Origin: an uncultured bacterium
Lineage (GTDB): Bacteria > Bacillota > Clostridia > Oscillospirales > Oscillospiraceae
Direction: 5' to 3'
Length of the DNA: 64,000 nucleotides
Assembly: GCA_945873205.1 (NCBI GenBank)
Contig: CAMCCC010000002.1
Span: 104,983-168,982 of the forward strand
Under the pieces are notes generated by a model, which was not told the origin of the DNA, searched no databases, and worked only from the letters and a program-made list of their open reading frames with translations. The translations under genes and the position numbers were made by a program. Each line of letters begins with the position of its first letter. The stretch's first letter is position 1. This document shows positions 28,754-37,761 of this stretch, piece by piece.

Positions 28754-29479
28754 ATGTCAAAATACACCACCGGAGAGATCGCCAGACTCTGCGGCGTCAC
28801 GGTTCGGACGGTCCAGTATTATGACCGCCGGAATATCCTGAACCCCTCGGAGCTGAGCGAAGGCGGCCGCCGCCTGTACTCGGAGGATGACCTGCGCCGC
28901 ATGAAGCTGATCTGCTACCTGCGCAGTCTGGACCTGCCCATCGACAGCATCGCCCAGCTTCTGGCCGAGGGCAACTCCCGGGAAGTCATCACCCTGCTCC
29001 TTTCCCAGCAGGAGGAGACCCTTCGTCAGGAACTGCAGGAGCGGCAGGAAAAACTCAGCAGCCTGGAACAGCTTTCAAAAGAACTGAAAAGTCTGGACAG
29101 CGTCTCTCTGGAATCCATCGGCGATATAGCTTTCAAAATGGAAAATAACAGCAAACTCAACCGCACCCACGCCCTCATGCTGGGCCTGGGCATCCTCATG
29201 GACCTTGTGGCAATCGGCACCCTGATCTACGGCATCGTCAAGCACATCTGGTGGCCCTTCGCCGCCGGCCTGGCCCTGGTGGTGGCCATGGGCATCTGGA
29301 TCAGCCGCTTCTATTTCAAGGCCGTGGCCTACATCTGCCCTCAGTGCCACCAGGTGTTCACTCCCCGCTTCAAGGAGGCCTTCTTCGCCCGGCACACCCC
29401 CAAACTCCGCTGGCTCACCTGCCCCCACTGCGGCGTAAAAAGCTTCTGCATCGAGACCTGCAGCGAAACCAGCAACTGA
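28754..29479 (+). CDS. MerR-family regulator with two TM segments and C-terminal zinc ribbon
   Basis: MSKYTTGEIARLCGVTVRTVQYYDRRNILNPSELSEGGRRLY; hydrophobic ALMLGLGILMDLVAIGTLIYGIV and WWPFAAGLALVVAMGIWI; CPQCHQVF...CPHCGVKSFC. Confidence 0.9.
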   Translation: MSKYTTGEIARLCGVTVRTVQYYDRRNILNPSELSEGGRRLYSEDDLRRMKLICYLRSLDLPIDSIAQLLAEGNSREVITLLLSQQEETLRQELQERQEKLSSLEQLSKELKSLDSVSLESIGDIAFKMENNSKLNRTHALMLGLGILMDLVAIGTLIYGIVKHIWWPFAAGLALVVAMGIWISRFYFKAVAYICPQCHQVFTPRFKEAFFARHTPKLRWLTCPHCGVKSFCIETCSETSN

Positions 29480-30368
29480 ACAAAAAAACAGCCGGACAAA
29501 GGGCGGGTGTCCGTAAGACAGTTAACAGCCACCGTAGTTTGAACCGCGGTGGCTGTTCTTGTATTTTATCCTGTTATGCGATAATATGGAAGCGAACAGA
29601 CCCGCAAAATCGGAATTTGACTAAGGAGGTATCCAAATGAAAAAGAGATTCCCTGTCATCATTGCTTTTGTTTTTGGTGCGTTACCTTTTCTTATTGGTT
29701 GTATTCAAAATTGGTATATGCTTACCTATGTAGATTCTGTTCTTCCGTATGGATTCATATCGCTGGCTGTGCTGTGCCTATGGGGTTGTATTGCGTTTCT
29801 GCTCAATGACCGTTCTCACAGTACGAAAGCAATTGTTATTTCCTTGAATCTAATCGCTTCATTAGATTTACTATTGCTTGGTATCCAGGAACTATTTCTT
29901 CATGCCTATTGGATGAACTGTGTTGGAAGTTGGTCACAATTTTTCTACTTGCCTATGTTAAAACTCGGCTTCAGTCTAACAAATTGGAGTCATAGTGTAT
30001 TCACCGCTTATGTTACTTGCTTTGCCCTTATGGTTGCAGTTTCTTTCATTGGCTGCAAGCTGAAAGAGAATTTCCAAAAATAAATGTCTATCTTGCCCTG
30101 CTAGCCAAATTCCGATTTTTCGAACTGATACAAGGGCGCACTTCTATACGGGTCAAGCCCCGTATGTGCGCTCTGTGAGACTGAACAGCCCGGGCACCTG
30201 AATGTCCGGGCTGTTATGCGTTACTTCGTTCCGAACAAGGGGCTGCACCCCTTGCGCCACTTTGCGGCTATCCTCTTAAAGCAAAAGGTGTGACCACGAA
30301 AGTCACGCCATTTGCAAATTTAACTGTCTTACGAACACCCCACAAAAGTCCGGCTGATTTTTTGTTCA
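29477..30368. mobile_element. Low-GC island bounded by about 49-bp imperfect inverted repeats
   Basis: 29477-29525 TGAACAAAAAAACAGCCGGACAAAGGGCGGGTGTCCGTAAGACAGTTAA versus reverse complement of 30320-30368 TGAACAAAAAATCAGCCGGACTTTTGTGGGGTGTTCGTAAGACAGTTAA. Confidence 0.65.
29637..30083 (+). CDS. Low-GC multi-TM membrane protein of unknown function
   Basis: 148 aa; SD taaggaggtatccaaATG; about four TM segments. Confidence 0.75.
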   Translation: MKKRFPVIIAFVFGALPFLIGCIQNWYMLTYVDSVLPYGFISLAVLCLWGCIAFLLNDRSHSTKAIVISLNLIASLDLLLLGIQELFLHAYWMNCVGSWSQFFYLPMLKLGFSLTNWSHSVFTAYVTCFALMVAVSFIGCKLKENFQK

Positions 30369-31307
30369 AAGCACGATAAAAAGATACACGGCATAGGCGG
30401 CCAGCAGAACGGCCCCCTGAACCTTGGAGGACTTTTGCCGCAGCATCAGGGGCAGCAGGGCCAGCACCGTGATGATCAGGCAAGCGGGCAGATCCACCGC
30501 CGCGCTCTGGGCGGAGACCGGCAGCGGCTCCCCGGCAGCCAGGGAGGACAGGGGCAGGATCAAAGACAGGTCGATAATATTGGCGCCAATGATATTGCCC
30601 ACCGACAGGGCGGATTCCTTCTTCACAATGGCCGTAATGGTGGTGACCAGTTCCGGCAGGGAGGTGCCCACCGCCACCAGGGTCAGGGCCACGATCCGCT
30701 CCGGCACGCCCAGGAAAGCGGCGATGCTGCTGCCGTTATCCACCATCAGGCGGCTGCCCAGCACAATGGCAGCGGCGGCCAGGATAAACTTGCCGATATT
30801 TTTCAGCAGCTCCTTTTTGTCCACCGGCTCATGGCTCTCCGCGCTCTTCATCTCGCTGCGGGCGCTGCGCAGGTTTTCCGCCATGAACAGCAGGAACAGC
30901 ACAATCAGCACGGCGCTCCAGCCGATGCCCAGCTTGCCGCCCCGGCAGCCCAGCAGCAGCACCGCGGCGGTGGCCGTCAGCAGCAGGCATTGGCGCAGGT
31001 ATTTTTCCCGGCTGCAGGGGATGGCCATGGCCATCATGGCCACCGCCATAATCAGCCCCGTGTTGGCAATGACGGAGCCCACCGCGTTGCCCACAGCCAT
31101 ATCCACCTTGCCCTGGGCGGCGGCCATCACAGAGACGATCATCTCCGGCATGGTGGTGGCCAGGCTGACGATGGTGGCCCCGATGATGAAGGTGGGGATA
31201 TTCATGGCCCGGGCGATCCAGCTGGCGGCATCCACAAAGGCGTCGCCCCCCTTGATCACCAGCACCACACCCACGGCAAACAACAGACAACAGACGAACA
31301 TTTCCAT
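30366..31307 (-). CDS. CaCA-superfamily (Na+/Ca2+ exchanger-type) cation antiporter
   Basis: GGDAFVDAASWIARAMNIPTFIIGATIVSLATTMPEMIVSV...VGNAVGSVIANTGLI and VALTLVAVGTSLPELVTTITAIVKKESALSVGNIIGANIIDL alpha repeats. Confidence 0.93.
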   Translation of the reverse strand: MEMFVCCLLFAVGVVLVIKGGDAFVDAASWIARAMNIPTFIIGATIVSLATTMPEMIVSVMAAAQGKVDMAVGNAVGSVIANTGLIMAVAMMAMAIPCSREKYLRQCLLLTATAAVLLLGCRGGKLGIGWSAVLIVLFLLFMAENLRSARSEMKSAESHEPVDKKELLKNIGKFILAAAAIVLGSRLMVDNGSSIAAFLGVPERIVALTLVAVGTSLPELVTTITAIVKKESALSVGNIIGANIIDLSLILPLSSLAAGEPLPVSAQSAAVDLPACLIITVLALLPLMLRQKSSKVQGAVLLAAYAVYLFIVL

Positions 31308-31338
31308 AAAGCTCTTTCCTTTCTTCTTTGCGGGGCCA

Positions 31339-31384
31339 CGAAAAACGAGACCTATCCGCAAGTTTCTTGCAGATAAGTCTCGTT
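31339..31384 (-). terminator. Riboswitch expression-platform terminator
   Basis: Minus strand AACGAGACTTATCTGCAAGAAACTTGCGGATAGGTCTCGTTTTTC. Confidence 0.8.
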
Positions 31385-31474
31385 AATTATAACCATAGCC
31401 AGACGGGTTTCAACCGCCGGTTGTTGACTAAAGTTCCGCCAGGATTTCCCTCCGGCGGCAACTACTCCCTTATC
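31372..31474 (-). promoter_or_regulatory. yybP-ykoY (manganese) riboswitch aptamer
   Basis: Minus strand GATAAGGGAGTAGTTGCCGCC...AGTCAACAACCGGCGGTTGAAACC...AACGAGACTTATC; GGGAGTAG and GAGACTTATC ends pair as P1. Confidence 0.8.
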
Positions 31475-31506
31475 GGTATCCGTTTTAACACAATTCGGCC
31501 CCAATG

Positions 31507-32106
31507 TCAAGCCTGGGCCTTCTCCTTGGCGGCAATATAGGCCTTGATGACCTCCACCGCGCCCGCAACGCCGATGGTGCTGCTGTCAACGCACAGTTCA
31601 TAGTTTTCCGCCTCGCCCCAGAGCTGATCGGTGTAGTACTTGTAGTAGCTGGCCCGGTCCTTGTCCACCTGGCGCATCAGCTTCTTGGCCTGCTCGGCGT
31701 CGATGCCCTTGCGCTCCATCAGGGTTTTCACGCGGAAATGCTTGTCCGCCATGATGAACACCCGCACCAGATCCTTCCGGTTGCGCAGCACATAGTCGGC
31801 GCAGCGGCCCACAAAGATGCCGTTGCCCCGGTCGGCCAGCATACGGATGGCGTCAAACTGGGCAGAAGCCACCTGCATATTCAGGCGAAAGCCCTCTCCC
31901 ATGCCCATGTAGTGGGGGGTGGGCACCACATAGGCGGAGACCTTCTTCTCGTCGTAGGAATCAAAAATCTCCTTGCTGAAGCCGGACTGTTCCGCCGCGT
32001 GGTCCACGATTTCCTTATCATAGCACTGGTAGTCCAGCTGGCGGGCCAGCTCTCTGGCGATGTCGTGGCCGTTGCTTCCGTGCTCTCTGCCGATGGTGAT
32101 GATCAT
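31507..32106 (-). CDS. Cytidylate kinase-like family protein
   Basis: 199 aa; MIITIGREHGSNGHDIARELARQLDYQCYDKEIVDHAAE...GRCADYVLRNRKDLVRVFIMA. Confidence 0.9.
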   Translation of the reverse strand: MIITIGREHGSNGHDIARELARQLDYQCYDKEIVDHAAEQSGFSKEIFDSYDEKKVSAYVVPTPHYMGMGEGFRLNMQVASAQFDAIRMLADRGNGIFVGRCADYVLRNRKDLVRVFIMADKHFRVKTLMERKGIDAEQAKKLMRQVDKDRASYYKYYTDQLWGEAENYELCVDSSTIGVAGAVEVIKAYIAAKEKAQA

Positions 32107-32251
32107 TCGCTTATCCTCCTGCGGGCTGCTTTTTGTTTTGTACTACCATACCACTGTCCCGGCGATTTTTCAAGTATTTTGTCGCCGGGGACAAGTGGAG
32201 CGCTTCCGCTGCATAGACTTGCCTTAAGCAGACGCGGAAGGAGGCTTGCCT

Positions 32252-33595
32252 GTGATTGCCAGAAAGCGCCTGGTCTATAATACCGCCCTACTCACCAGCT
32301 CTTCCCTGCTGATGAGCTGCATCGGCATTGCCTTTCAGGTGTGGCTGGTGGGGCGCATCGGTTCGGCGGGCATCGGCTTATATCAGCTGGTCTGCTCCGT
32401 CACCAACCTGGGCGCCACCTTTGCCATCTCCGGCATCCGCTTTGCCACCACCCGCCTGGTGGCCGAGGAGCTGGGCAGCAGCAACAGCGGCGGCATCCGC
32501 TCAGCCATGGGCCGCTGCCTGGGCTACGGGACCCTGTTCGGCCTGGCCGCGGCGGCGGTGCTGTGGCTGCTGGCAGAGCCCATCGGCTTTCTCTGGATCG
32601 GGGACGCCCGCACAGTCATGAGCCTGCGGCTGTCCGCCTGGAGCATGCCCTGCATCTCCCTCTGCGCCTCCATCTCCGGCTACTTCACCGCCAGCGGCCG
32701 GGTCTGGAAGCCCACCCTCATCCACCTGATTGAGCAGGTGGCCGGCATCTTTCTGGTGGCTCTCTGCCTGTATCTGACCCCCAGCGGGGATATTGAAAGA
32801 AGCTGTGCCGCCGTCACCCTGGGGCGACTGGCGGCAGATGTGCTCAGCCTGATTCTGATGTTTCTGGCCTATGTTCTGGATTGGCGGCGGCATTACGGCC
32901 AGGGCAGCCCTTCCGCTGCCCTGACCGTCCGCATGTTGAAGATCGCCCTGCCCCTGGCCGTTTCCGCCTATGCCCGCAGCGCGCTGAACACCATTTTGCA
33001 TCTGCTGGTGCCCCGGGGGCTCCGGGCCGCCGGGTACTCCGCCGATGGGGCGCTGTCAGGCTACGGCACCATACAGGGCATGGTGCTTCCCATTATTCTT
33101 TTCCCCTCCTGCATCATGTCCGCCGTGGCGGAGCTGATCGTGCCGGAGCTGACCGCCGCCCAGGTGCAGCGGGATGGGCAAACCATCCGCCGCACCACCA
33201 GGAAGCTCTTTTCCTTGAGTCTGATGTTCTCCTGTGCCGTGGGGCTGTTTATGTTCCTCTTTGCCGATAAGCTAGGGGTAGCCGTCTATAAAAGCTATGA
33301 CGCCGGGCACTATATCCGTCTGCTGGCCCCCTTGGTCCCCGTCATGTATACCGACATGACGGTGGACGGCTGTCTGAAGGGCTTGGGCCAGCAGGTCTGG
33401 TCCATGGGCATCAATATTCTGGATTCTCTGCTGGGACTGATCCTGGTCTGGTTCTTTCTGCCGAAGTATGCCTTGCCGGCCTACATCGCCATGATCTACA
33501 TTACCGAAACCTTCAACTTCGTCCTCAGTCTCCACCGGCTGTGGAAAACCGTCAGAGAATTCCCATCAGGGCCATCAGCAGCAGCGCAAAGGTGA
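32252..33595 (+). CDS. Polysaccharide biosynthesis/SpoVB-like MOP flippase
   Basis: ARKRLVYNTALLTSSSLLMSCIGIAFQVWLVGRIGSAGIGLYQLVCSVTNLGATFAISGIRFATTRLVAEELG; GTG start after AAGGAGG. Confidence 0.9.
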   Translation: MIARKRLVYNTALLTSSSLLMSCIGIAFQVWLVGRIGSAGIGLYQLVCSVTNLGATFAISGIRFATTRLVAEELGSSNSGGIRSAMGRCLGYGTLFGLAAAAVLWLLAEPIGFLWIGDARTVMSLRLSAWSMPCISLCASISGYFTASGRVWKPTLIHLIEQVAGIFLVALCLYLTPSGDIERSCAAVTLGRLAADVLSLILMFLAYVLDWRRHYGQGSPSAALTVRMLKIALPLAVSAYARSALNTILHLLVPRGLRAAGYSADGALSGYGTIQGMVLPIILFPSCIMSAVAELIVPELTAAQVQRDGQTIRRTTRKLFSLSLMFSCAVGLFMFLFADKLGVAVYKSYDAGHYIRLLAPLVPVMYTDMTVDGCLKGLGQQVWSMGINILDSLLGLILVWFFLPKYALPAYIAMIYITETFNFVLSLHRLWKTVREFPSGPSAAAQR

Positions 33596-34214
33596 CCAGC
33601 ACCGCTGCGGCGAACAGGGTGAAGCCGGCGCTGAAGCTCTTCTTGTGGCTGCTCTTGCTCTCCTCCACCAGGCCCGCCTTCCGCAGGGAGCCCACAATGG
33701 GCCGGTACAGCAGCAGGGCCAGAGCCGCGTTAATGCCGCCCTTGGCCAGGTTAAAGGGGGCGAACACGGTGGTCAGCATCCCGGCCACCACAGACCGGGG
33801 CACGCCCATGTAGAAGGGGGTGATCACATAGTTCCAGATCACCATGCAGATCACCAGCACCACCACGCCCAGGCTCAGGCCCAGCACAGCGCCCTTCTGG
33901 GAGTGGTGCTTCCGATAGAACCAGGCCGCCGGCACCGCGAAGGCGCAGGTAGAGACGATGTTCATGATGAAGCCGTAAGGGCCGGTGGCGCTGATGGTGA
34001 TCATCTCAATGAAGGAGACAATCACGGAAATGGCCACGCTGGCCAGGGGCCCCAGGATGAACCCGGCGATCACCACCACCGCGTCCTTGGGGTCATAGCT
34101 CAAAAAGCCCGCAACCGTGGGCACGATCCGGCCGATCAGCACCGCGATGAAGCTGACGGCGGAGAACATGCCGATGACGGCCATGGTTCTGGTTGATACT
34201 CTCTGTTTGCTCAT
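33552..34214 (-). CDS. ribU: Riboflavin ECF transporter S component
   Basis: About 220 aa multi-TM; GFILGPLASVAISVIVSFIEMITISATGPYGFIMNIVSTCAF...APFNLAKGGINAALALLLY; preceded by FMN riboswitch. Confidence 0.92.
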   Translation of the reverse strand: MSKQRVSTRTMAVIGMFSAVSFIAVLIGRIVPTVAGFLSYDPKDAVVVIAGFILGPLASVAISVIVSFIEMITISATGPYGFIMNIVSTCAFAVPAAWFYRKHHSQKGAVLGLSLGVVVLVICMVIWNYVITPFYMGVPRSVVAGMLTTVFAPFNLAKGGINAALALLLYRPIVGSLRKAGLVEESKSSHKKSFSAGFTLFAAAVLVTFALLLMALMGIL

Positions 34215-34236
34215 TTTTACGTTCCTCCTATAACAA

Positions 34237-34268
34237 AAAAACCTGAAGATACAAATATCTTCAGGCGG
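34237..34268 (-). terminator. Hairpin plus U-tract between FMN riboswitch and ribU
   Basis: cctgaagatacaaatatcttcagg flanked by aaaaaaa (read on the minus strand). Confidence 0.8.
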
Positions 34269-34288
34269 CAAAAAAGCATATCTGCATC

Positions 34289-34392
34289 TTCTCTCATCCA
34301 GACTTTACTGTCGGTCCCGGAGTTGCACCGGGTCATGCCTTTCGGCTTGCGGACTTTACCGCCGGTCGGGAATTTCACCCTGCCCTGAAGAC
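34289..34392 (-). promoter_or_regulatory. FMN riboswitch (RFN element)
   Basis: Minus strand CTTCAGGGCAGGGTGAAATTCCCGACCGGCGGTAAAGTCCGCAAGCC...GGTGCAACTCCGGGACCGACAGTAAAGTCTGGATGAGAG. Confidence 0.98.
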
Positions 34393-34474
34393 GGATTCAG
34401 TATAGCACCATCGTTTTGTTTTGACAAGGGGGAATTTTTATTATACAATCATCTCCGTTGAAAGAGGTGAGAGG

Positions 34475-34975
34475 ATGCACCCGCGTGCGATTTGCTGTTG
34501 TTTCTCCGGCCACCGGCCCAACCGTCTGCCCTGGGGCAGCCGGGAGAGCGATGAACGCTGTCTGGATTTGAAAGGGACCCTGGCAGATACCTTGGAAGAC
34601 CTGTATGGCCGGGGCTTTCGCCATTTTATCTGCGGCATGGCCCAGGGCTGTGACTTCTATTTTGCCGAGGCGGTGCTGGCTCTGCGGGAGCTGCACCCGG
34701 ATGTGACGCTGGAAGCCGCCATTCCCTGCCCCACCCAGGCGGACCGGTGGGCTGCCGCCGACCGTGAGCGGTACGCGGCGCTGCTGGCGCGCTGTGATGA
34801 GCAGCACCTGGTTCAGCAAAATTACAGTCCCGGCTGTATGCAGCGGCGCAACCAGTACATGGTGGATCATTCCGCCCTGCTGCTGGCCGCCTTTGCCGGC
34901 CTCCCCGGCGGCACCATGAACACCATCCTCTACGCCCAGCGCAGCGGCGTGGAAACCGTGGTGATCGGCATATAA
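34475..34975 (+). CDS. SLOG/DUF1273 (YpsA-like) family protein
   Basis: CCCFSGHRPNRLPWG...FRHFICGMAQGCDFYFAEAVL...GGTMNTILYAQRSGVETVVI. Confidence 0.88.
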   Translation: MHPRAICCCFSGHRPNRLPWGSRESDERCLDLKGTLADTLEDLYGRGFRHFICGMAQGCDFYFAEAVLALRELHPDVTLEAAIPCPTQADRWAAADRERYAALLARCDEQHLVQQNYSPGCMQRRNQYMVDHSALLLAAFAGLPGGTMNTILYAQRSGVETVVIGI

Positions 34976-35012
34976 AAACCTGAGACGGGTCGCCCCATCT
35001 CAGGTTTTTCTT
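34976..35012 (+). terminator. Intrinsic terminator (likely bidirectional)
   Basis: aaaaacctgagacgggtcgccccatctcaggttttt. Confidence 0.85.
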
Positions 35013-35652
35013 ATTTCAGCAGCCACTCTTGCAATCCGGCCATATCCTCCACCACGTCGATTGCTCCGGCGGCCTCCAGCTCGCCGGGGGCGGCATAGCC
35101 GTAGCCCACGCCCAGGCAGGGCACGCCGCAGCGCCTGGCGCCCTCCACGTCATACCTGGTGTCCCCCACCAGGATGGTGTCCTGGCTTGTGGCGCCCAAC
35201 GCATCCATGGCCCGCTGCAAAACCTGCCACTTGGCGTTGTTGTTTCCCTTGGCCTGACTGCCGCAGATCACCTGGAACAGGCCCAGCATGTCCTCCCCCG
35301 CCAGCAGCTGCTCCGCCAGATGCTGGGGCTTGGAGGTGGCGATGCCCACCCTGGCCCCGGCTTTGATCAGCGCCTCTACCACTTCCTTGATTCCGGGGAA
35401 CACCCGACATTCCTTCACGCCGATGTGCTCATACCGCGCTTTAAAATCCCGGGTGGCCTGCTCCGCCGTCTCCCGGTCGAAGCCATAGACCTCCATGAAT
35501 TTATCCACCAGGGGCGGCCCGGCAAAGCAGCGCAGTTCCTGCAGCTCCGCTTCAATGCCCTGCTTTTTCAGGGCATACTGGGCCGATTTGGTGATGCCCT
35601 CCACCGTGTCGAACACAGTGCCGTCAAAATCAAAAAGGATATTTCTGTACAT
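35011..35652 (-). CDS. HAD-family hydrolase, phosphoglycolate phosphatase-like
   Basis: MYRNILFDFDGTVFDTVEG, VGIATSKPQH, ILVGDTRYDVEGARRCG; upstream extension in ORF track is repeat-derived. Confidence 0.92.
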   Translation of the reverse strand: MYRNILFDFDGTVFDTVEGITKSAQYALKKQGIEAELQELRCFAGPPLVDKFMEVYGFDRETAEQATRDFKARYEHIGVKECRVFPGIKEVVEALIKAGARVGIATSKPQHLAEQLLAGEDMLGLFQVICGSQAKGNNNAKWQVLQRAMDALGATSQDTILVGDTRYDVEGARRCGVPCLGVGYGYAAPGELEAAGAIDVVEDMAGLQEWLLK

Positions 35653-35715
35653 ACCTTCACCTCTTGGGCGGATTATATCATCAATCCCCATATAACACAA
35701 GGCCGGAGCTTTCGC

Positions 35716-35924
35716 AAGCCTTCCCCTTGAGGGGAAGGTGCCCAGTGCGCACACTGGGCAGATGAGGTGGAAATCCTACTTTTTTGACGGAAGTTCCTGC
35801 TTTTTCCCCCGTTTTTATTTTCCACCTCATCAGTCGGCTTCGCCGCCAGCTTCCCCTCAAGGGGAAGCCTTTGACCAGCACAATCCACTGGTACGGCAGG
35901 TAAAACAGACTTCTTTGACAACTG
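35716..35924. repeat. Long-form double-hairpin repeat flanked by 19-bp direct duplication
   Basis: Bounded by ACAAGGCCGGAGCTTTCGC at 35697-35715 and 35925-35943. Confidence 0.9.
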
Positions 35925-35965
35925 ACAAGGCCGGAGCTTTCGCTCCGGCCTTTGGTTTTCTTTCT

Positions 35966-37339
35966 TTACTTCTCCCCGCCGCGGGCCGCCTTCACCACGA
36001 TGCCGGACAGCAGCACCAGGGCGATGGCGTTGGGGATGACCATCAGCTGGTTGAACATATCCGCCAGCTCCCACACCAGGTCGTTGGACAGGCAGGAGCC
36101 CAGGAAGATGAACGCAATGGCAATGACGGAATAGACCTTCACGCCCTTTTTGCCAAAGAGGTACTCCACATTCAGCTTGCCGAAGAAGTTCCAGCTGAGA
36201 ATGGTGGAGAAAGCGAAGAACAGCAGGCACACCGCCACAAAGATGTTGCCGAAGCCCTGGCCGAACACGCTGCCGAAGGCCAGCTGGGCCATGTTGGCCT
36301 TGGTGATGCCTTCTGCCGTGCCGCCGGCCAGAGGGCCGTTGCCGGCATAGAGGGTGGAGATGACCACCAGGGCCGTCATGGTCAGCACCACGAAGGTGTC
36401 GATAAACACGCCCATCATGGCCACCACGCCCTGATCATGGGGCTTGGCCACATTGGCCATGGCGTGGGCATGGGGGGTGGAGCCCATACCGGCCTCATTG
36501 GAGAACAGGCCCCGCTTGACGCCCTGGCTGATGGCGGCCTTCAGGGCATAGCCGATGCTGCCGCCGATGATGGCGTTGGGCACGAAAGCGTACTTGAAGA
36601 TCATACCAAAGGTCTCCGGCAGATACTGAATCCGGCAGATCAGCAGCACCAGGCCGCCCAGCAGGTACAGCATGGCCATGATGGGCACCATTTTTTCCGT
36701 GACGCTGGCAATACGCTGGATGCCGCCCAGAAATACGAACACAGCCACCAGAGCCACCAGCAGGCCCACCACCCAGGAGGGCACGCCGAAGGCCGTGGAG
36801 CAGGTGGCGCCGATGGAGTTGGACTGCACCATGCAGCCCATGAAGCCCAGGGCCAGGATGATGGCCACGGCGAAGAAGCCAGCCAGGAACTTGCCCAGAC
36901 CGCCCTTCACGGCCTTGCGGATGTAGTACACGGGGCCGCCGGCAATGCTGCCGTCGTCACGGACCTCACGGGTCTCCTGGGCCAGCACAGCCTCGGCATA
37001 GATGGTGGCCATGCCGAAGAAGGCGATGATCCACATCCAGAAGATGGCGCCGGGGCCGCCGATCAGGATGGCACCGCAGGCGCCCACGATGTTGCCGGTG
37101 CCCACCTGGGCGGCGATGGCAGTGGTCAGCGCCTGGAAGGAGCTGAGGCCGCTGTGGTTCTTGCCGCCGTTCATGCTGAACTTCTGAAAGACCGCCCGCA
37201 TCCCTTCGCCGAAGCAGCGGACCTGCACAAAGCGGGTCTTGATGGTGAAGAGCAGGCCGGTGCCGATCAGCAGTACGATCAGTATGTAGTCCGACAGGTA
37301 AAAGTTGATTTTCTGCACGATGCTGAGAATGGTGTCCAT
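35966..37339 (-). CDS. Alanine/glycine:cation symporter (AGCS) family
   Basis: 457 aa; ALTTAIAAQVGTGNIVGACGAILIGGPGAIFWMW, GLFSNEAGMGSTPHAHAMA. Confidence 0.95.
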   Translation of the reverse strand: MDTILSIVQKINFYLSDYILIVLLIGTGLLFTIKTRFVQVRCFGEGMRAVFQKFSMNGGKNHSGLSSFQALTTAIAAQVGTGNIVGACGAILIGGPGAIFWMWIIAFFGMATIYAEAVLAQETREVRDDGSIAGGPVYYIRKAVKGGLGKFLAGFFAVAIILALGFMGCMVQSNSIGATCSTAFGVPSWVVGLLVALVAVFVFLGGIQRIASVTEKMVPIMAMLYLLGGLVLLICRIQYLPETFGMIFKYAFVPNAIIGGSIGYALKAAISQGVKRGLFSNEAGMGSTPHAHAMANVAKPHDQGVVAMMGVFIDTFVVLTMTALVVISTLYAGNGPLAGGTAEGITKANMAQLAFGSVFGQGFGNIFVAVCLLFFAFSTILSWNFFGKLNVEYLFGKKGVKVYSVIAIAFIFLGSCLSNDLVWELADMFNQLMVIPNAIALVLLSGIVVKAARGGEK

Positions 37340-37374
37340 TTTTCTTTTTCTCTCCTCTAAAATCCTTCAACCAA

Positions 37375-37412
37375 ACAAAAAAGAGCTGCTGTACAAAACA
37401 GCAACTCCAGAG
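37375..37412 (-). terminator. Terminator downstream of glycine riboswitch
   Basis: Minus strand GGAGTTGCTGTTTTGTACAGCAGCTCTTTTTT. Confidence 0.85.
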
Positions 37413-37450
37413 AAAACAGACATATGCGCTTTCCCATATGGGAAAGGAAC

Positions 37451-37550
37451 GTCCTCTGTCCTTTTGCCTGAGAGATTCGGCTGACGCCTTGCACCTTCGG
37501 CACTCATCGAAATGAGATTCTCCAGAGTTCCCTCCCCTGCCAGTCTCCAA
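37451..37550 (-). promoter_or_regulatory. Glycine riboswitch
   Basis: Minus strand GGAACTCTGGAGAATCTCATTTCGATGAGTGCCGAAGGTGCAAGGCGTCAGCCGAATCTCTCAGGCAAAAGGACAGAGGAC. Confidence 0.95.
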
Positions 37551-37761
37551 AGGATTCTGTCAGGTTCATTGGGTTTTATTTGATTGTGAAGATATTGTAA
37601 CATCAAGCGCCGCCGATGGCAAGCCCCCTTTCTCTCTGCGATTGTGCCAATAAATCCCGGAAAATTTCTCTTTTTTCATGCAACATGCAAAAATCAGTCT
37701 TTGTTTCCGCCTTTTTACCCAGTCCGCCGCATATACTATTCAGTAAAAAGGAGGCCTGATC

